From NCBI RefSeq assembly GCF_003952165.1, contig NZ_RXFT01000022.1, forward strand, positions 18,724-82,723: a DNA stretch of 64,000 nt, given 5' to 3'. Below are positions 53,285-61,926 of the stretch, piece after piece. The translations under genes and the position numbers were made by a program. The notes under the pieces are model-generated. The model saw nothing but the letters and a program-made list of their open reading frames with translations. It did not search any database and was not told where the DNA came from. Position 1 is the stretch's first letter, and every line of letters starts with the position of its first letter. The stretch comes from Variovorax guangxiensis. GTDB lineage: Bacteria > Pseudomonadota > Gammaproteobacteria > Burkholderiales > Burkholderiaceae_C.

Positions 53285-54757
53285 TTACTGCTCCTCGCCC
53301 CACGAGAAGCCGTCGCGCGCGATCATCGCGCTCGATGCGCTCGGCCCCCAGGTGCCGGCCGCATAGGGACGCGGGCCGCCGTCCGACTCCCAGCTGTCGA
53401 GCAGCGGCTCGACCCAGCGCCATGCTTCTTCCTGCTCGTCGCTGCGCACGAACAGGTTCAGCCGGCCGTCGATCACGTCCAGCAGCAGGCGCTCGTAGGC
53501 GCCCACGCGCTCGGAGCCGAAGCGCTTGTCGAAGTCGAGGTCGAGCTGCACGGGCGCCAACTGGGCGGCCGTGCTCTGGTTGCCGTTGGTGCGCTGGCGG
53601 TTGTCCTGGGCCTGCGCGAGCATGTGCAGCTCCAGCCCGTCCTTGGGCTGCAGGTTGATCACCAGCTTGTTGACGTTGCCGGCCGGCGCGCGGTAGATGG
53701 CGTGCGGCGTGGGCCTGAAGTTGACCTCGATGCGCGCGTCGCGCGAGGCCAGGCGCTTGCCGGTGCGGATGTAGAAGGGCACGCCGGCCCAGCGCCAGTT
53801 GGCGATCTCGGTGCGCAGCGCCACGAAGGTCTCGGTGCGGCTGTCGGGGCTCACGCCCGGCTCGTCGCGGTAGCCCTGCACCCGTTCGCCGTAGGCCGTG
53901 CCGGCCGTGTACTGGCCGCGCACCGTGTGCAGGCCCAGGGTTTCGGGTGTCCAGGGCTTGAGTGCGCGCAGAACCTTGAGTTTTTCGTCGCGGATGGCGT
54001 CGGCGTGCGAGTTGATCGGCGGCTCCATGCCGATCGCGCACAGCAGCTGCAGTGCGTGGTTCTGCACCATGTCGCGCAGCGCGCCGGTCTGGTCGTAGAA
54101 GGCGCCGCGCTTTTCCACGCCCAGGTCTTCGGCGATGGTGATCTGGATGTTGGCGATGTGCTCGCGGCGCCAGATGGGCTCGAACAGCGCATTGCCGAAG
54201 CGCATCGCGAACAGGTTCTGCACCGAGGGCTTGCCGAGGTAGTGGTCGATGCGAAAGACCTGCTTCTCCTCGAGCACCTTGCCCACGGCGGAATTGATGG
54301 CGCGGTTGGAGGCCAGGTCGTGGCCCAGCGGCTTCTCGAGCACGATGCGGGTGCGCGGGCCGTTCAGGCCGGCCGCGGCGATCTGCTCGACCACCTGGGT
54401 GAAGAGCGCCGGCGCGGTGGCCACGTACATCACCACCGTCTTGGCGTCGCGCTGCTTGAGCAGGTCGGCCAGCCGGGCGTAGTCGTCGGGCTTGGAGAGG
54501 TCCATGCGCAGGTAGTGCAGCATGGAGGCGAACTTCTTGAACTCCTCGGGCGAGGGCCGCTTGGCGCCTTCGACGGCGCTGAAGCGCGACTGGATCAGCT
54601 CCCGGTACTGGTCGTCCGACAGGTCGTCCCGCGCCACGCCGACGATGCGCCCGTCGGGTGGCAGGCTGCCGTGGCGGAATGCCTGGAACAGCGCGGGCAT
54701 GAGCTTGCGCCACGCGAGATCGCCAGTACCGCCGAACAGAACGAGATCGAAGCTCAT
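53285..54757 (-). CDS. zwf: Glucose-6-phosphate 1-dehydrogenase
   Basis: 490 aa. First enzyme of the oxidative pentose phosphate and Entner-Doudoroff routes (glucose 6-phosphate to 6-phosphogluconolactone, NADP-linked). Coenzyme loop FGGTGDLA at residues 8-15, EKPLGHD at 141-147, and the active-site signature RIDHYLGK at 169-176. Start MSFDLVLFGG is the family form. Divergent from the AfuA-like binding protein across 180 bp, and in the same neighbourhood as tal and pgi. Confidence 0.98.
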   Translation of the reverse strand: MSFDLVLFGGTGDLAWRKLMPALFQAFRHGSLPPDGRIVGVARDDLSDDQYRELIQSRFSAVEGAKRPSPEEFKKFASMLHYLRMDLSKPDDYARLADLLKQRDAKTVVMYVATAPALFTQVVEQIAAAGLNGPRTRIVLEKPLGHDLASNRAINSAVGKVLEEKQVFRIDHYLGKPSVQNLFAMRFGNALFEPIWRREHIANIQITIAEDLGVEKRGAFYDQTGALRDMVQNHALQLLCAIGMEPPINSHADAIRDEKLKVLRALKPWTPETLGLHTVRGQYTAGTAYGERVQGYRDEPGVSPDSRTETFVALRTEIANWRWAGVPFYIRTGKRLASRDARIEVNFRPTPHAIYRAPAGNVNKLVINLQPKDGLELHMLAQAQDNRQRTNGNQSTAAQLAPVQLDLDFDKRFGSERVGAYERLLLDVIDGRLNLFVRSDEQEEAWRWVEPLLDSWESDGGPRPYAAGTWGPSASSAMIARDGFSWGEEQ

Positions 54758-54937
54758 GAGAAAACTTTCCTTCCTTGTCTGAATGCCTGGCCAGGCCGCC
54801 CCGGTCGCGACTCCTCGTCGCAAAGGCGACTGCGCCACCCGCGATGGTACTTGTACGGATTCGCGAAGCCTGTACTAAAGCTACGCTGCCCGATGGCCGC
54901 GAGGCCTTTTTTTATTGCTCAGAGGAAGAGAGACCAG

Positions 54938-55954
54938 ATGAACAAGAACAAGTTTCTTGCCGCGGCAGCGCTGCTGGGCCTGTCGGCCACGGCTTCGGCC
55001 CAGACCGTCAACGTGATCTGCTCGGTGCAGGCCGAATGGTGCAGCGTGATCTCCACGGTCTACGCCCGCACCACGGGCGTGCGCATCAACATGGCGCTCA
55101 AGGGCTCGGGCGAGGCCCTGGCCCAGCTGATCGCCGAGAAGGACAACCCCAAGACCGACGTCTGGTTCGGCGGCACTGGCGACCCGCACCTGCAGGCGGC
55201 CGAGCAGGGGCTCACCCTCGAATACAAGTCGCCCACGCTGCCGCAGCTGCACCCGTGGGCGCAGCAGCAGGCCAAGCAGTCGGGCTACAAGACCGTCGGC
55301 ATCTACTCGGGTCCGCTGGGCTTCGGCTACAACCCCGAGCTGCTGGCCAAGAAGAAGCTGCCCGTGCCCAAGACCTGGGCCGACCTGCTCAAGCCCGAGT
55401 ACAAGGGCGACATCCAGGTGGCCAACCCGGCCTCCAGCGGCACGGCCTACACCATGATCGCCACGCTGGTGCAGCTCATGGGCGAGGACAAGGCCTTCGA
55501 CTACCTGAAGGCCCTGCACAAGAACGTCGGCCAGTACACCCGCTCGGGCACCGGCCCGATCAAGGCGGTGGCGCGCGGCGAGACGGCCGTGTCCATCAGC
55601 TTCGTGCACGATGGCCCGGGCGAGAAGATGCAGGGCTTCCCGGTCGAGACCATCACGCCCAGCGACGGCACCGGCGCCGAGATCGGCTCCATGAGCATCG
55701 TCAAGGGCGCGCGCAACCTCGACGCCGCCAAGAAGTTCTACGAATGGGCGCTGACGCCCGCCGCGCAGGAGCTGGGCGCCGCCAACAAGCAGTTCCAGCT
55801 GCCGAGCAACGTGAACGCCAAGCTCGATCCGCGCATTCCCGACTTCAAGAAGATCAAGTTCATCAACTACGACTACGCCAAGTACGGCGCCAGCGCCGAG
55901 CGCCGCCGCCTGATCGCGCGCTGGGAGAAGGAAGTCAACTCGCTGCCCCGGTAA
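54938..55954 (+). CDS. ABC transporter periplasmic binding protein, AfuA-like (sugar-phosphate or Fe3+ class)
   Basis: 338 aa with a signal peptide cut near ASAQ (residue 22). The fold is that of the iron/AEP/sugar-phosphate binding proteins. The iron-binding Tyr pair of FbpA is not seen. Instead there is a His224-Asp225 pair (SFVHDG) and Glu248 (GAEIG), with the same 23-residue Asp-Glu spacing I recall for the hexose-phosphate ligands His205, Asp206 and Glu229 of AfuA. ATG at 54938 with AGAGGAAGAG as ribosome binding site. Next gene starts immediately after its stop. Confidence 0.85.
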   Translation: MNKNKFLAAAALLGLSATASAQTVNVICSVQAEWCSVISTVYARTTGVRINMALKGSGEALAQLIAEKDNPKTDVWFGGTGDPHLQAAEQGLTLEYKSPTLPQLHPWAQQQAKQSGYKTVGIYSGPLGFGYNPELLAKKKLPVPKTWADLLKPEYKGDIQVANPASSGTAYTMIATLVQLMGEDKAFDYLKALHKNVGQYTRSGTGPIKAVARGETAVSISFVHDGPGEKMQGFPVETITPSDGTGAEIGSMSIVKGARNLDAAKKFYEWALTPAAQELGAANKQFQLPSNVNAKLDPRIPDFKKIKFINYDYAKYGASAERRRLIARWEKEVNSLPR

Positions 55955-58201
55955 GTGGAAGCGCGTGCTATCGAAGGCGCACCGGTCAATCCGGCGTCGC
56001 TGGCGGCGGCCCGGCGCTCGCAGCGCTGGGTCTGGGCGTGGGTCGTGCTGGGCTTCGCGGCCTACCTGCTGCTGCCCTGGTATGCGATCCAGGATTCGAC
56101 CTGGTACGAGGCCGTTCCGCAGGTCTTCGGCCAGGGGGAGGGCGCCAACGGGCTGATGCAAGCCGCCACGCAGGGCCGCGTCTGGCTCTTCGTGGGCCTG
56201 GCCGGCCTTCTGCTGTGCGCCGTGGGCGCGTGGCTTCCGGCCGGCAGGACGCAGGGGCGCTGGCTGCTGGCCGGCGGCCTGATCGGCGCGCTGGGGCTCG
56301 CCGCTACCGGCTTCACCATCGGCGCGCGCGGCTGGAGCGTGGCCGTGCTCAACGCGCACTTCGGCGAGCTGGCGGTCAACCAGTTCGGCCTCGGCGCGGG
56401 CGGCTTCGTGGCGCTCACGGCGCTGGTGCTGCTGGCGGCCTTCGGCATCGCGCGGCTGGGGCTCTTCAAGGGCGACCTGTTCGTGTCCGCCGCGGTGGTC
56501 GGCTGCGGCGTGCTGATGGCGCTTTTCATCGCCTATCCGGTGAGCAAGGCGCTGTCGGGCGCTTTCTTCGATGAAGACGGGCAGTGGTCGGCCGCCGCCT
56601 TCTTCGCTCGCGTATTCACCGAGCGCATCTGGGGGCTGGGCTGCCTTGCGGGCGGCGTGCGTTGCGGCGTGGCCTGGAACACGCTGGTGCTGGCGCTGCT
56701 CACGGCCGCCGGAACCACCTTCCTCGGCACGCTGATGGCGCTGATGGCCGAGCGCGGCAGCAAGCGCGGGCAGGGCGCGCTGCGGGTGCTGGCGCTGCTG
56801 CCGATCATCACGCCGCCCTTCGTTGTGGGGCTGGGTTTGATCCTGCTCTTCGGCCGCGCGGGCATCGTCAACCAGGTGCTGGAGAGCGTCTTCGGCATCG
56901 AGCCCACGCGCTGGTTCTACGGCATGCCGGGCGTGCTGGTGGCGCAGCTCTTCGCCTTCACGCCCATCGCCTTCATGATCATGCGCGGCGTGGTGCAGGG
57001 CATCGCGCCCAGCCTGGAGGAGGCCGCGCAGATGCTGCGCGCCGACCGGCGCCGGGCCTTCTTCACCATCACGCTGCCGCTGCTGAAGCCCGGGCTGGCC
57101 AACGCCTTCCTGGTGGGCTTCATCGAGAGCATCGCCGACTTCGGCAACCCGGTGGTGGTGGGCGGGCAGTTCTCGGTGCTGTCGACCGACATCTTCTTCG
57201 CCATCGTCGGCGCGCAGTACGACCAGGGCCGCGCGGCCTCGCTGGCCTGGGTGCTCACGCTGTTCGCGCTCGGCGTTTTCGCGCTGCAGCGCGGCCTGCT
57301 CGGCAAGCAGAACTACACCACCGTCGGCGGCAAGGGGGACGCCGGCATCCCGATGGCGCTGCCCGACGGCGTGCGCCGGACCATCCTCTGCATCGCCTTG
57401 CCCTGGATCGCCTTCACCGCGGTGGTCTACCTGTTCGCCTTCGCGGGCGGCTTCGTGCAGACCTGGGGCCGCGACTACACCTTCACGCTGAACCACTTTA
57501 AGACGGCGTTCTCGCTCGAGTGGGGGCAGTTCGGGCTGGTGTGGGCCGGCACCGCCTGGAACTCGCTGCTCACCACGCTCAAGCTGGCGGGCATCTCGGC
57601 GCCCATCACCGCGGCGCTGGGCCTGCTGATCGCGTGGCTGCTGGCGCGCAACGAGTTCAGGGGGCAGGGCCTCTTCGAGTTCGGCGCGCTGCTGGCCTTC
57701 GCGATTCCGGGCACGGTGTTGGGCGTGAGCTACATCCTGGCCTTCAATGTGCCGCCCTTCGAACTCACGGGCACGGGGCTGATCATCGTGCTGTGCTTCA
57801 TGTTCCGGAACCTGCCGGTGGGCGTGCGCGCCGGCACGGCGGCCTTCAAGCAGCTCGACCGCTCGCTGGACGAGGCTTCGCTGATGCTGCGCGCATCGAC
57901 CTCGCAGACGCTCTTCCGGGTGGTGCTGCCGCTGCTGAAGCCGGCGCTGGTGGCCGCGCTGGTCTACAGCTTCGTGCGCGCGATGACGACGGTGAGTGCC
58001 GTGATCTTCCTGGTCACGGCCGAGAACGAGCTCGCCACCACCTACATCATCGGCCGCGTGGGCAACGGCGACTACGGCATCGCGCTGGCGTACTGCACGG
58101 TGCTGATGATCCTGATGTCGCTGGCCATCGCGCTGGTGCAATGGGTGGTCGGCGAGCGCAGGCTGGGACGGCGCGGCACCGCGCCGGTGTTGACCCAGTG
58201 A
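55955..58201 (+). CDS. ABC transporter fused permease, FbpB/AfuB type, with extra N-terminal helices
   Basis: 748 aa, starting with GTG directly after the binding-protein stop. About 200 N-terminal residues add several helices (WAWVVLGFAAYLLLPW, LFVGLAGLLLCAVGAWLP) ahead of two tandem permease domains with EAA-type loops (EAAQMLRADRRRAFFTITLP and EASLMLRASTSQTLFRVVLP). Its tandem layout parallels the phnU permease in this window. A short inverted-repeat element follows before the ATPase gene. Confidence 0.92.
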   Translation: MEARAIEGAPVNPASLAAARRSQRWVWAWVVLGFAAYLLLPWYAIQDSTWYEAVPQVFGQGEGANGLMQAATQGRVWLFVGLAGLLLCAVGAWLPAGRTQGRWLLAGGLIGALGLAATGFTIGARGWSVAVLNAHFGELAVNQFGLGAGGFVALTALVLLAAFGIARLGLFKGDLFVSAAVVGCGVLMALFIAYPVSKALSGAFFDEDGQWSAAAFFARVFTERIWGLGCLAGGVRCGVAWNTLVLALLTAAGTTFLGTLMALMAERGSKRGQGALRVLALLPIITPPFVVGLGLILLFGRAGIVNQVLESVFGIEPTRWFYGMPGVLVAQLFAFTPIAFMIMRGVVQGIAPSLEEAAQMLRADRRRAFFTITLPLLKPGLANAFLVGFIESIADFGNPVVVGGQFSVLSTDIFFAIVGAQYDQGRAASLAWVLTLFALGVFALQRGLLGKQNYTTVGGKGDAGIPMALPDGVRRTILCIALPWIAFTAVVYLFAFAGGFVQTWGRDYTFTLNHFKTAFSLEWGQFGLVWAGTAWNSLLTTLKLAGISAPITAALGLLIAWLLARNEFRGQGLFEFGALLAFAIPGTVLGVSYILAFNVPPFELTGTGLIIVLCFMFRNLPVGVRAGTAAFKQLDRSLDEASLMLRASTSQTLFRVVLPLLKPALVAALVYSFVRAMTTVSAVIFLVTAENELATTYIIGRVGNGDYGIALAYCTVLMILMSLAIALVQWVVGERRLGRRGTAPVLTQ

Positions 58202-58322
58202 ATACGGGCAGCCGAACGCAGAGGTCGCAGAAGTTGCGCAGAAGTCGCGAAAGGAACATCCAGAAATTTCCTTTGGGTTTCTTTTGCGACTTCTGCGCAA
58301 TCTTCGCGACTTCTGCGTTCTG
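58200..58322. repeat. Intergenic inverted-repeat element, copy B
   Basis: Second copy of the element at 11641-11770, sharing 22 of 23 bases at its start. Left arm CGCAGAAG...GCAGAAGTCGCG, right arm CGCGACTTCTGCG, capable of a long RNA hairpin. It begins at the stop of the fused permease and ends 21 bp before the ATPase start, the same position class as copy A. Confidence 0.78.
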
Positions 58323-58342
58323 AAATTTGGGGTTCTGACTTC

Positions 58343-59386
58343 ATGAGCAACGGCATCGAATTCCGCAACGTCACCAAGCGCTACGGCGCAGACAAGAACG
58401 CGCCGCTGGCCGTCAAGGGCATCAGCTTCGAGGTGCCGGTGGGCACGCTCACCACGATCCTCGGCCCCTCGGGCTGCGGCAAGACGACCACGCTGCGCAT
58501 GATCGCGGGGCTCGAGTCGCCCACCTCGGGGTCGATCCTGATGGGCGGGCGCGACGTCACCACGCTGGGGCCGGCCGAGCGCAACGTGAGCATGATGTTC
58601 CAGAGCTACGCGCTGTTCCCGCACATGAACGTGATCGAGAACGTGGCCTACGGGCTGCGCATGAGCGGCGTGAAGAAGGAGGAGGCCGCGGCGCGGGCGC
58701 GCGAGGCGCTGCGCGGCGTGGGGCTGGTCGGCTTCGACGAGCGGCTGCCCAGCGAGCTTTCGGGCGGCCAGCAGCAGCGGGTGGCGCTGGCGCGCGCGCT
58801 GGTGCTGGAGCCGGCGGTGCTGCTCTTCGACGAGCCGCTGTCGAACCTCGACGCCCGGCTGCGCCGCGAGATGCGCGAGGAGATCCGCGCGCTGCAGCAG
58901 CGGCTGAAGCTCACGGTGGCCTACGTCACGCACGACCAGAGCGAGGCGCTGGCGGTGAGCGACCAGATCATCGTGATGGACCACGGCGTGATCGCCCAGC
59001 GCGGCACGCCCGAGCAGCTCTACGGCCGGCCCGAGAGCGAGTTCGTCGCCGGTTTCATGGGCGAGGCGATGGTGTTCCCGGCGGTGGCCGAGGCCGACGG
59101 CAGCGTGGCGCTAGGCCCCTTGCGCCTGCAGCCGCGCTATGCGGTGGCGCCCGGCGCGGTGAAGGTGGCGGTGCGGCCGGAGGCGTGGCAGATCGGTGCT
59201 CCGGGTGGCTTGCCGGCCACGCTTCGCAAGGCCGCCTACCTCGGCAGTTTCTACGAATACGGCTTCGACACCACCCTGGGGCCGGTCTTCGTGGTGTCGA
59301 CCGACCTGTCCAGCCCGCTGGCGACCGGCGCGCAGACCACCCTGTCCCTTGGAGCCCATGGCGTGAGCGTGGTGCCCGGCGCATGA
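58343..59386 (+). CDS. ABC transporter ATP-binding protein, FbpC/AfuC type
   Basis: 347 aa. Walker A GPSGCGKTT, Q-loop MFQSYALFPHMNV, signature LSGGQQQR, Walker B VLLFDEPLSNLD, and a TOBE-like C-terminal domain (VAVRPEAWQIG). It energises the fused permease. The gap of 141 bp before it holds repeat copy B, so its level may be set separately. 12 bp before the HAD gene. Confidence 0.93.
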   Translation: MSNGIEFRNVTKRYGADKNAPLAVKGISFEVPVGTLTTILGPSGCGKTTTLRMIAGLESPTSGSILMGGRDVTTLGPAERNVSMMFQSYALFPHMNVIENVAYGLRMSGVKKEEAAARAREALRGVGLVGFDERLPSELSGGQQQRVALARALVLEPAVLLFDEPLSNLDARLRREMREEIRALQQRLKLTVAYVTHDQSEALAVSDQIIVMDHGVIAQRGTPEQLYGRPESEFVAGFMGEAMVFPAVAEADGSVALGPLRLQPRYAVAPGAVKVAVRPEAWQIGAPGGLPATLRKAAYLGSFYEYGFDTTLGPVFVVSTDLSSPLATGAQTTLSLGAHGVSVVPGA

Positions 59387-59398
59387 AACAATGGGGCC

Positions 59399-60061
59399 AT
59401 GAACGTGGTTTTCGACCTGGGCGCCGTGCTGTTCGCATGGGAGCCCACCCGGCTGGTACAGGCCCATCTCGCTCCACACGCACCCACTGAAGCCGCCGCG
59501 GCGGCCATGGGCCGCGCGCTCTTCCATCACGACGACTGGACCAGCTTCGATTGCGGCACCCGCACGCTGGCCGATTCCATCGCCCGCATGTCGGCCCGGC
59601 TGGCGCTGCCGCCGGAACCGCTTTTCGCCATGCTCGACGGGCTGGGCGAGCGGCTGGAGCCGATCGGCGTCACCGTCGAGATGCTCGAACAGCTGATCGC
59701 CCACCGCGACGCCGGTCAGCCGCTGCGGCTGTACTACCTGTCGAACATGCCCTCGCCTTATGCCCGTGCCATCGAGCGCCGGCATGCCTTCATGGGGCGC
59801 TTCGACGGCGGCGTGTTCTCGGGGGACGTGAAATTCCTCAAGCCAGAGCGCGAGATCTACGAGGTCCTGGCGACGCGCCATGCGCTCGACCCGGCGCAGA
59901 CCGTGTTCATCGACGACTCGGCCGCCAACGTCGAGGCGGCGCGCGCCTTCGGCTGGCACGCCATCCACTGCACCTCGCCGGCCATGCTGCCCTCGCAGCT
60001 GCAGCGCTACCTGCCGGTCAGCGTCACATTGCCGGTGTCGAACCCCAGGCTGCGGGCGTAG
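59399..60061 (+). CDS. HAD-family hydrolase (YihX-like FDLGxVL type)
   Basis: 220 aa. HAD motif I reads FDLGAVL (nucleophile Asp6, with Gly in place of the second Asp), motif II LYYLSNMP, Lys in VKFLKPEREIY and motif IV FIDDSAANVEAA. The YihX-like group includes alpha-glucose-1-phosphatase and haloacid-type hydrolases; given the transporter and zwf/pgi neighbours, a sugar-phosphate substrate is plausible. The 3' end overlaps the convergent lipocalin gene by 55 bp. Confidence 0.88.
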   Translation: MNVVFDLGAVLFAWEPTRLVQAHLAPHAPTEAAAAAMGRALFHHDDWTSFDCGTRTLADSIARMSARLALPPEPLFAMLDGLGERLEPIGVTVEMLEQLIAHRDAGQPLRLYYLSNMPSPYARAIERRHAFMGRFDGGVFSGDVKFLKPEREIYEVLATRHALDPAQTVFIDDSAANVEAARAFGWHAIHCTSPAMLPSQLQRYLPVSVTLPVSNPRLRA

Positions 60062-60669
60062 TCCAGCTCGGCCTGCAGCACCGCGTCTTCCAGGCGCGGT
60101 GCGCGCGAGAGCACCCAGAGGTACTTGCGGTCAGGCGTGCCGACCAGAGACACCTGGTAGTCGCGGTCCAGCTTCAGGATCCAGTAGTCGCCCCAGACCA
60201 TCGGCAGCCATCCCAGCCAGGCCGGGGCGAAGCGCACTTCGAGGCGGCCCGCGCCGGGCTGTCCTGCCACCGGCACCACGCGGGCCGTGCCGACGGCCTC
60301 GTCGAAATTCCCGTCGTCCCGCAGGCAGCGGTTGCGAACCTGCACCGTGCCATCGGGCTGGGGCGTGTACTCGGCGCTCACCGGGCCCGCGCATTGCTTC
60401 TGGAAGCGGTTCGGCAGGCGAGCCTGTTCGTGCCAGATGCCGGCATAGCGCTGCAGGTCGACGGGCGCCACCACCTGCAGCGGCGCGCGCATCAGCGGGG
60501 CGCCGTCGGCGGGGCCCGCGGGCTGGGCACGCGCCGTGCGTGCGGCACCCAGCGCGAACCACGTTGCCACCCCGCCCACGACGAAGGCCGTGGCCATCGC
60601 GCCGATCGCATTGCTGGTGCGGCGGTCGTCGAAGGGCCTGACGTTGGCGGGAGGTCGGCGAGTGGTCAT
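60007..60669 (-). CDS. Lipocalin family protein (Blc-like)
   Basis: 220 aa. After a basic tail, one hydrophobic segment (IGAMATAFVVGGVATWFALGA) acts as a signal or anchor with possible cleavage at AQPAG. The lipocalin domain starts YAGIWHEQARLPNRFQ (G-x-W motif) and contains WGDYWILKLDRDYQVSLVG and RKYLWVLSRAP. Unlike E. coli Blc it has no lipobox. Binds fatty acids or lysophospholipids in the family. Overlaps the HAD gene end by 55 bp. Confidence 0.9.
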   Translation of the reverse strand: MTTRRPPANVRPFDDRRTSNAIGAMATAFVVGGVATWFALGAARTARAQPAGPADGAPLMRAPLQVVAPVDLQRYAGIWHEQARLPNRFQKQCAGPVSAEYTPQPDGTVQVRNRCLRDDGNFDEAVGTARVVPVAGQPGAGRLEVRFAPAWLGWLPMVWGDYWILKLDRDYQVSLVGTPDRKYLWVLSRAPRLEDAVLQAELDYARSLGFDTGNVTLTGR

Positions 60670-60970
60670 GAGGGCTCCTGAAGGGAAAGACTTTGCGTCT
60701 GCTGAAACTGCTGAAGACATTCGCAGTAGGGCAAAGCCTAGCCGCGCGGCGGGCGCCGGGCCGTCAGCCACGGACCACAGGCGCTGTAGGGCGCCAAGGG
60801 GAGAGCCAGGGGACACCAGCGGGGGCGGAAACCGCAGAAGAAACCGACAACCCCACTCGGCTCAGGCCGATGGAGCCGCGCGGAAACCCGTGCTACGGTG
60901 CGCATGAAAACATCGGCCGACGCGCAACTGCGTGCAGGTCTTGTCACAACCGGCACAGGATAATGATTTC
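60670..60970. other. Divergent intergenic region between lipocalin gene and tal
   Basis: 301 bp without a gene. A -10-like GATAAT lies at 60959-60964, only 6 bp before the tal ATG, and an AGGA at 60957-60960 could serve as ribosome binding site. No reliable -35 was found. Otherwise nothing distinct was seen. Confidence 0.5.
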
Positions 60971-61924
60971 ATGAACCAACTCGATGCACTCCGCCAGTGG
61001 ACCACCGTTGTCGCCGACACCGGTGACTTCAAACAGCTCAGCATTTCCAAGCCGCAGGACGCGACCACCAATCCGTCGCTGATCCTCAAGGCCGTGCAGA
61101 AGCCCGAGTACCGGCCTCTGCTCGACGAGACCGTGAAGAAGCACGCAGGCAAGCCGCTCGACGAAGTCATCGACCGCTTGCTGGTGCGCTTCGGCACCGA
61201 GATCCTCTCCATCATCCCGGGCCGCGTCTCCACCGAGGTCGATGCCCGCCTGTCCTTCGACACGGCCGCGACCGTCGCGCGCGGCGAGCGCATCGTGGCG
61301 CTGTACAAGGCCGAAGGCATCGACACCGAAAAGCGCCTGCTCATCAAGGTGGCCTCCACCTGGGAAGGCATCGAGGCCGCGCGCCAGCTCGAGCGCAAGG
61401 GCATCCGCACCAACCTGACGCTGCTGTTCTCCTTCGCGCAGGCCGTGGCCTGCGGCGCGGCGGGCGTGCAACTGATCTCGCCCTTCGTGGGCCGCATCTA
61501 CGACTGGTACAAGAAGTCGGCCGGCGCCAACTGGAACGAGGCGGAGAGCGCCGGTGCCAACGACCCCGGCGTGAAGTCGGTGCGCCAGATCTATGCCTAC
61601 TACAAGCAGCACGGCATCAAGACCGAAGTGATGGGCGCGAGCTTCCGCAACGTGGGGCAGATCAAGGCCCTGGCCGGCTGCGACCTGCTGACCATCAGCC
61701 CCGAGCTGCTGGCGGAGCTGGCCGCGAGCAACGAGCCGCTGCAGCATGCGCTCGACCCCAAGGCCACCGGCGCCGACATCGCCAAGGTCAGCTACGACGA
61801 GGCGGGCTTCCGCTTCGCGCTCAATGAAGACGCCATGGCCACCGAGAAGCTGGCCGAAGGCATCCGCGCCTTCGCGGCCGACGCCGTGAAGCTCGAGAAG
61901 CTCATGCAGGAAAGCGGCAAGTAA
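60971..61924 (+). CDS. tal: Transaldolase
   Basis: 317 aa. Transfers dihydroxyacetone units between sedoheptulose 7-phosphate and glyceraldehyde 3-phosphate. Motif DATTNPSL at 30-37 and the Schiff-base Lys126 in RLLIKVASTWEGI. Start MNQLDALRQW is standard. Ends 2 bp before pgi, so they form an operon of central sugar-phosphate metabolism, close to zwf. Confidence 0.97.
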   Translation: MNQLDALRQWTTVVADTGDFKQLSISKPQDATTNPSLILKAVQKPEYRPLLDETVKKHAGKPLDEVIDRLLVRFGTEILSIIPGRVSTEVDARLSFDTAATVARGERIVALYKAEGIDTEKRLLIKVASTWEGIEAARQLERKGIRTNLTLLFSFAQAVACGAAGVQLISPFVGRIYDWYKKSAGANWNEAESAGANDPGVKSVRQIYAYYKQHGIKTEVMGASFRNVGQIKALAGCDLLTISPELLAELAASNEPLQHALDPKATGADIAKVSYDEAGFRFALNEDAMATEKLAEGIRAFAADAVKLEKLMQESGK

Positions 61925-61926
61925 AG

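Noticed and set aside
54881..58984. 1367-codon minus-strand open frame opposite the AfuABC-like genes
   Set aside because: Composition (His/Gln/Arg/Ala-rich, no domains) marks it as an antisense shadow; the plus strand has complete transporter proteins with motifs.
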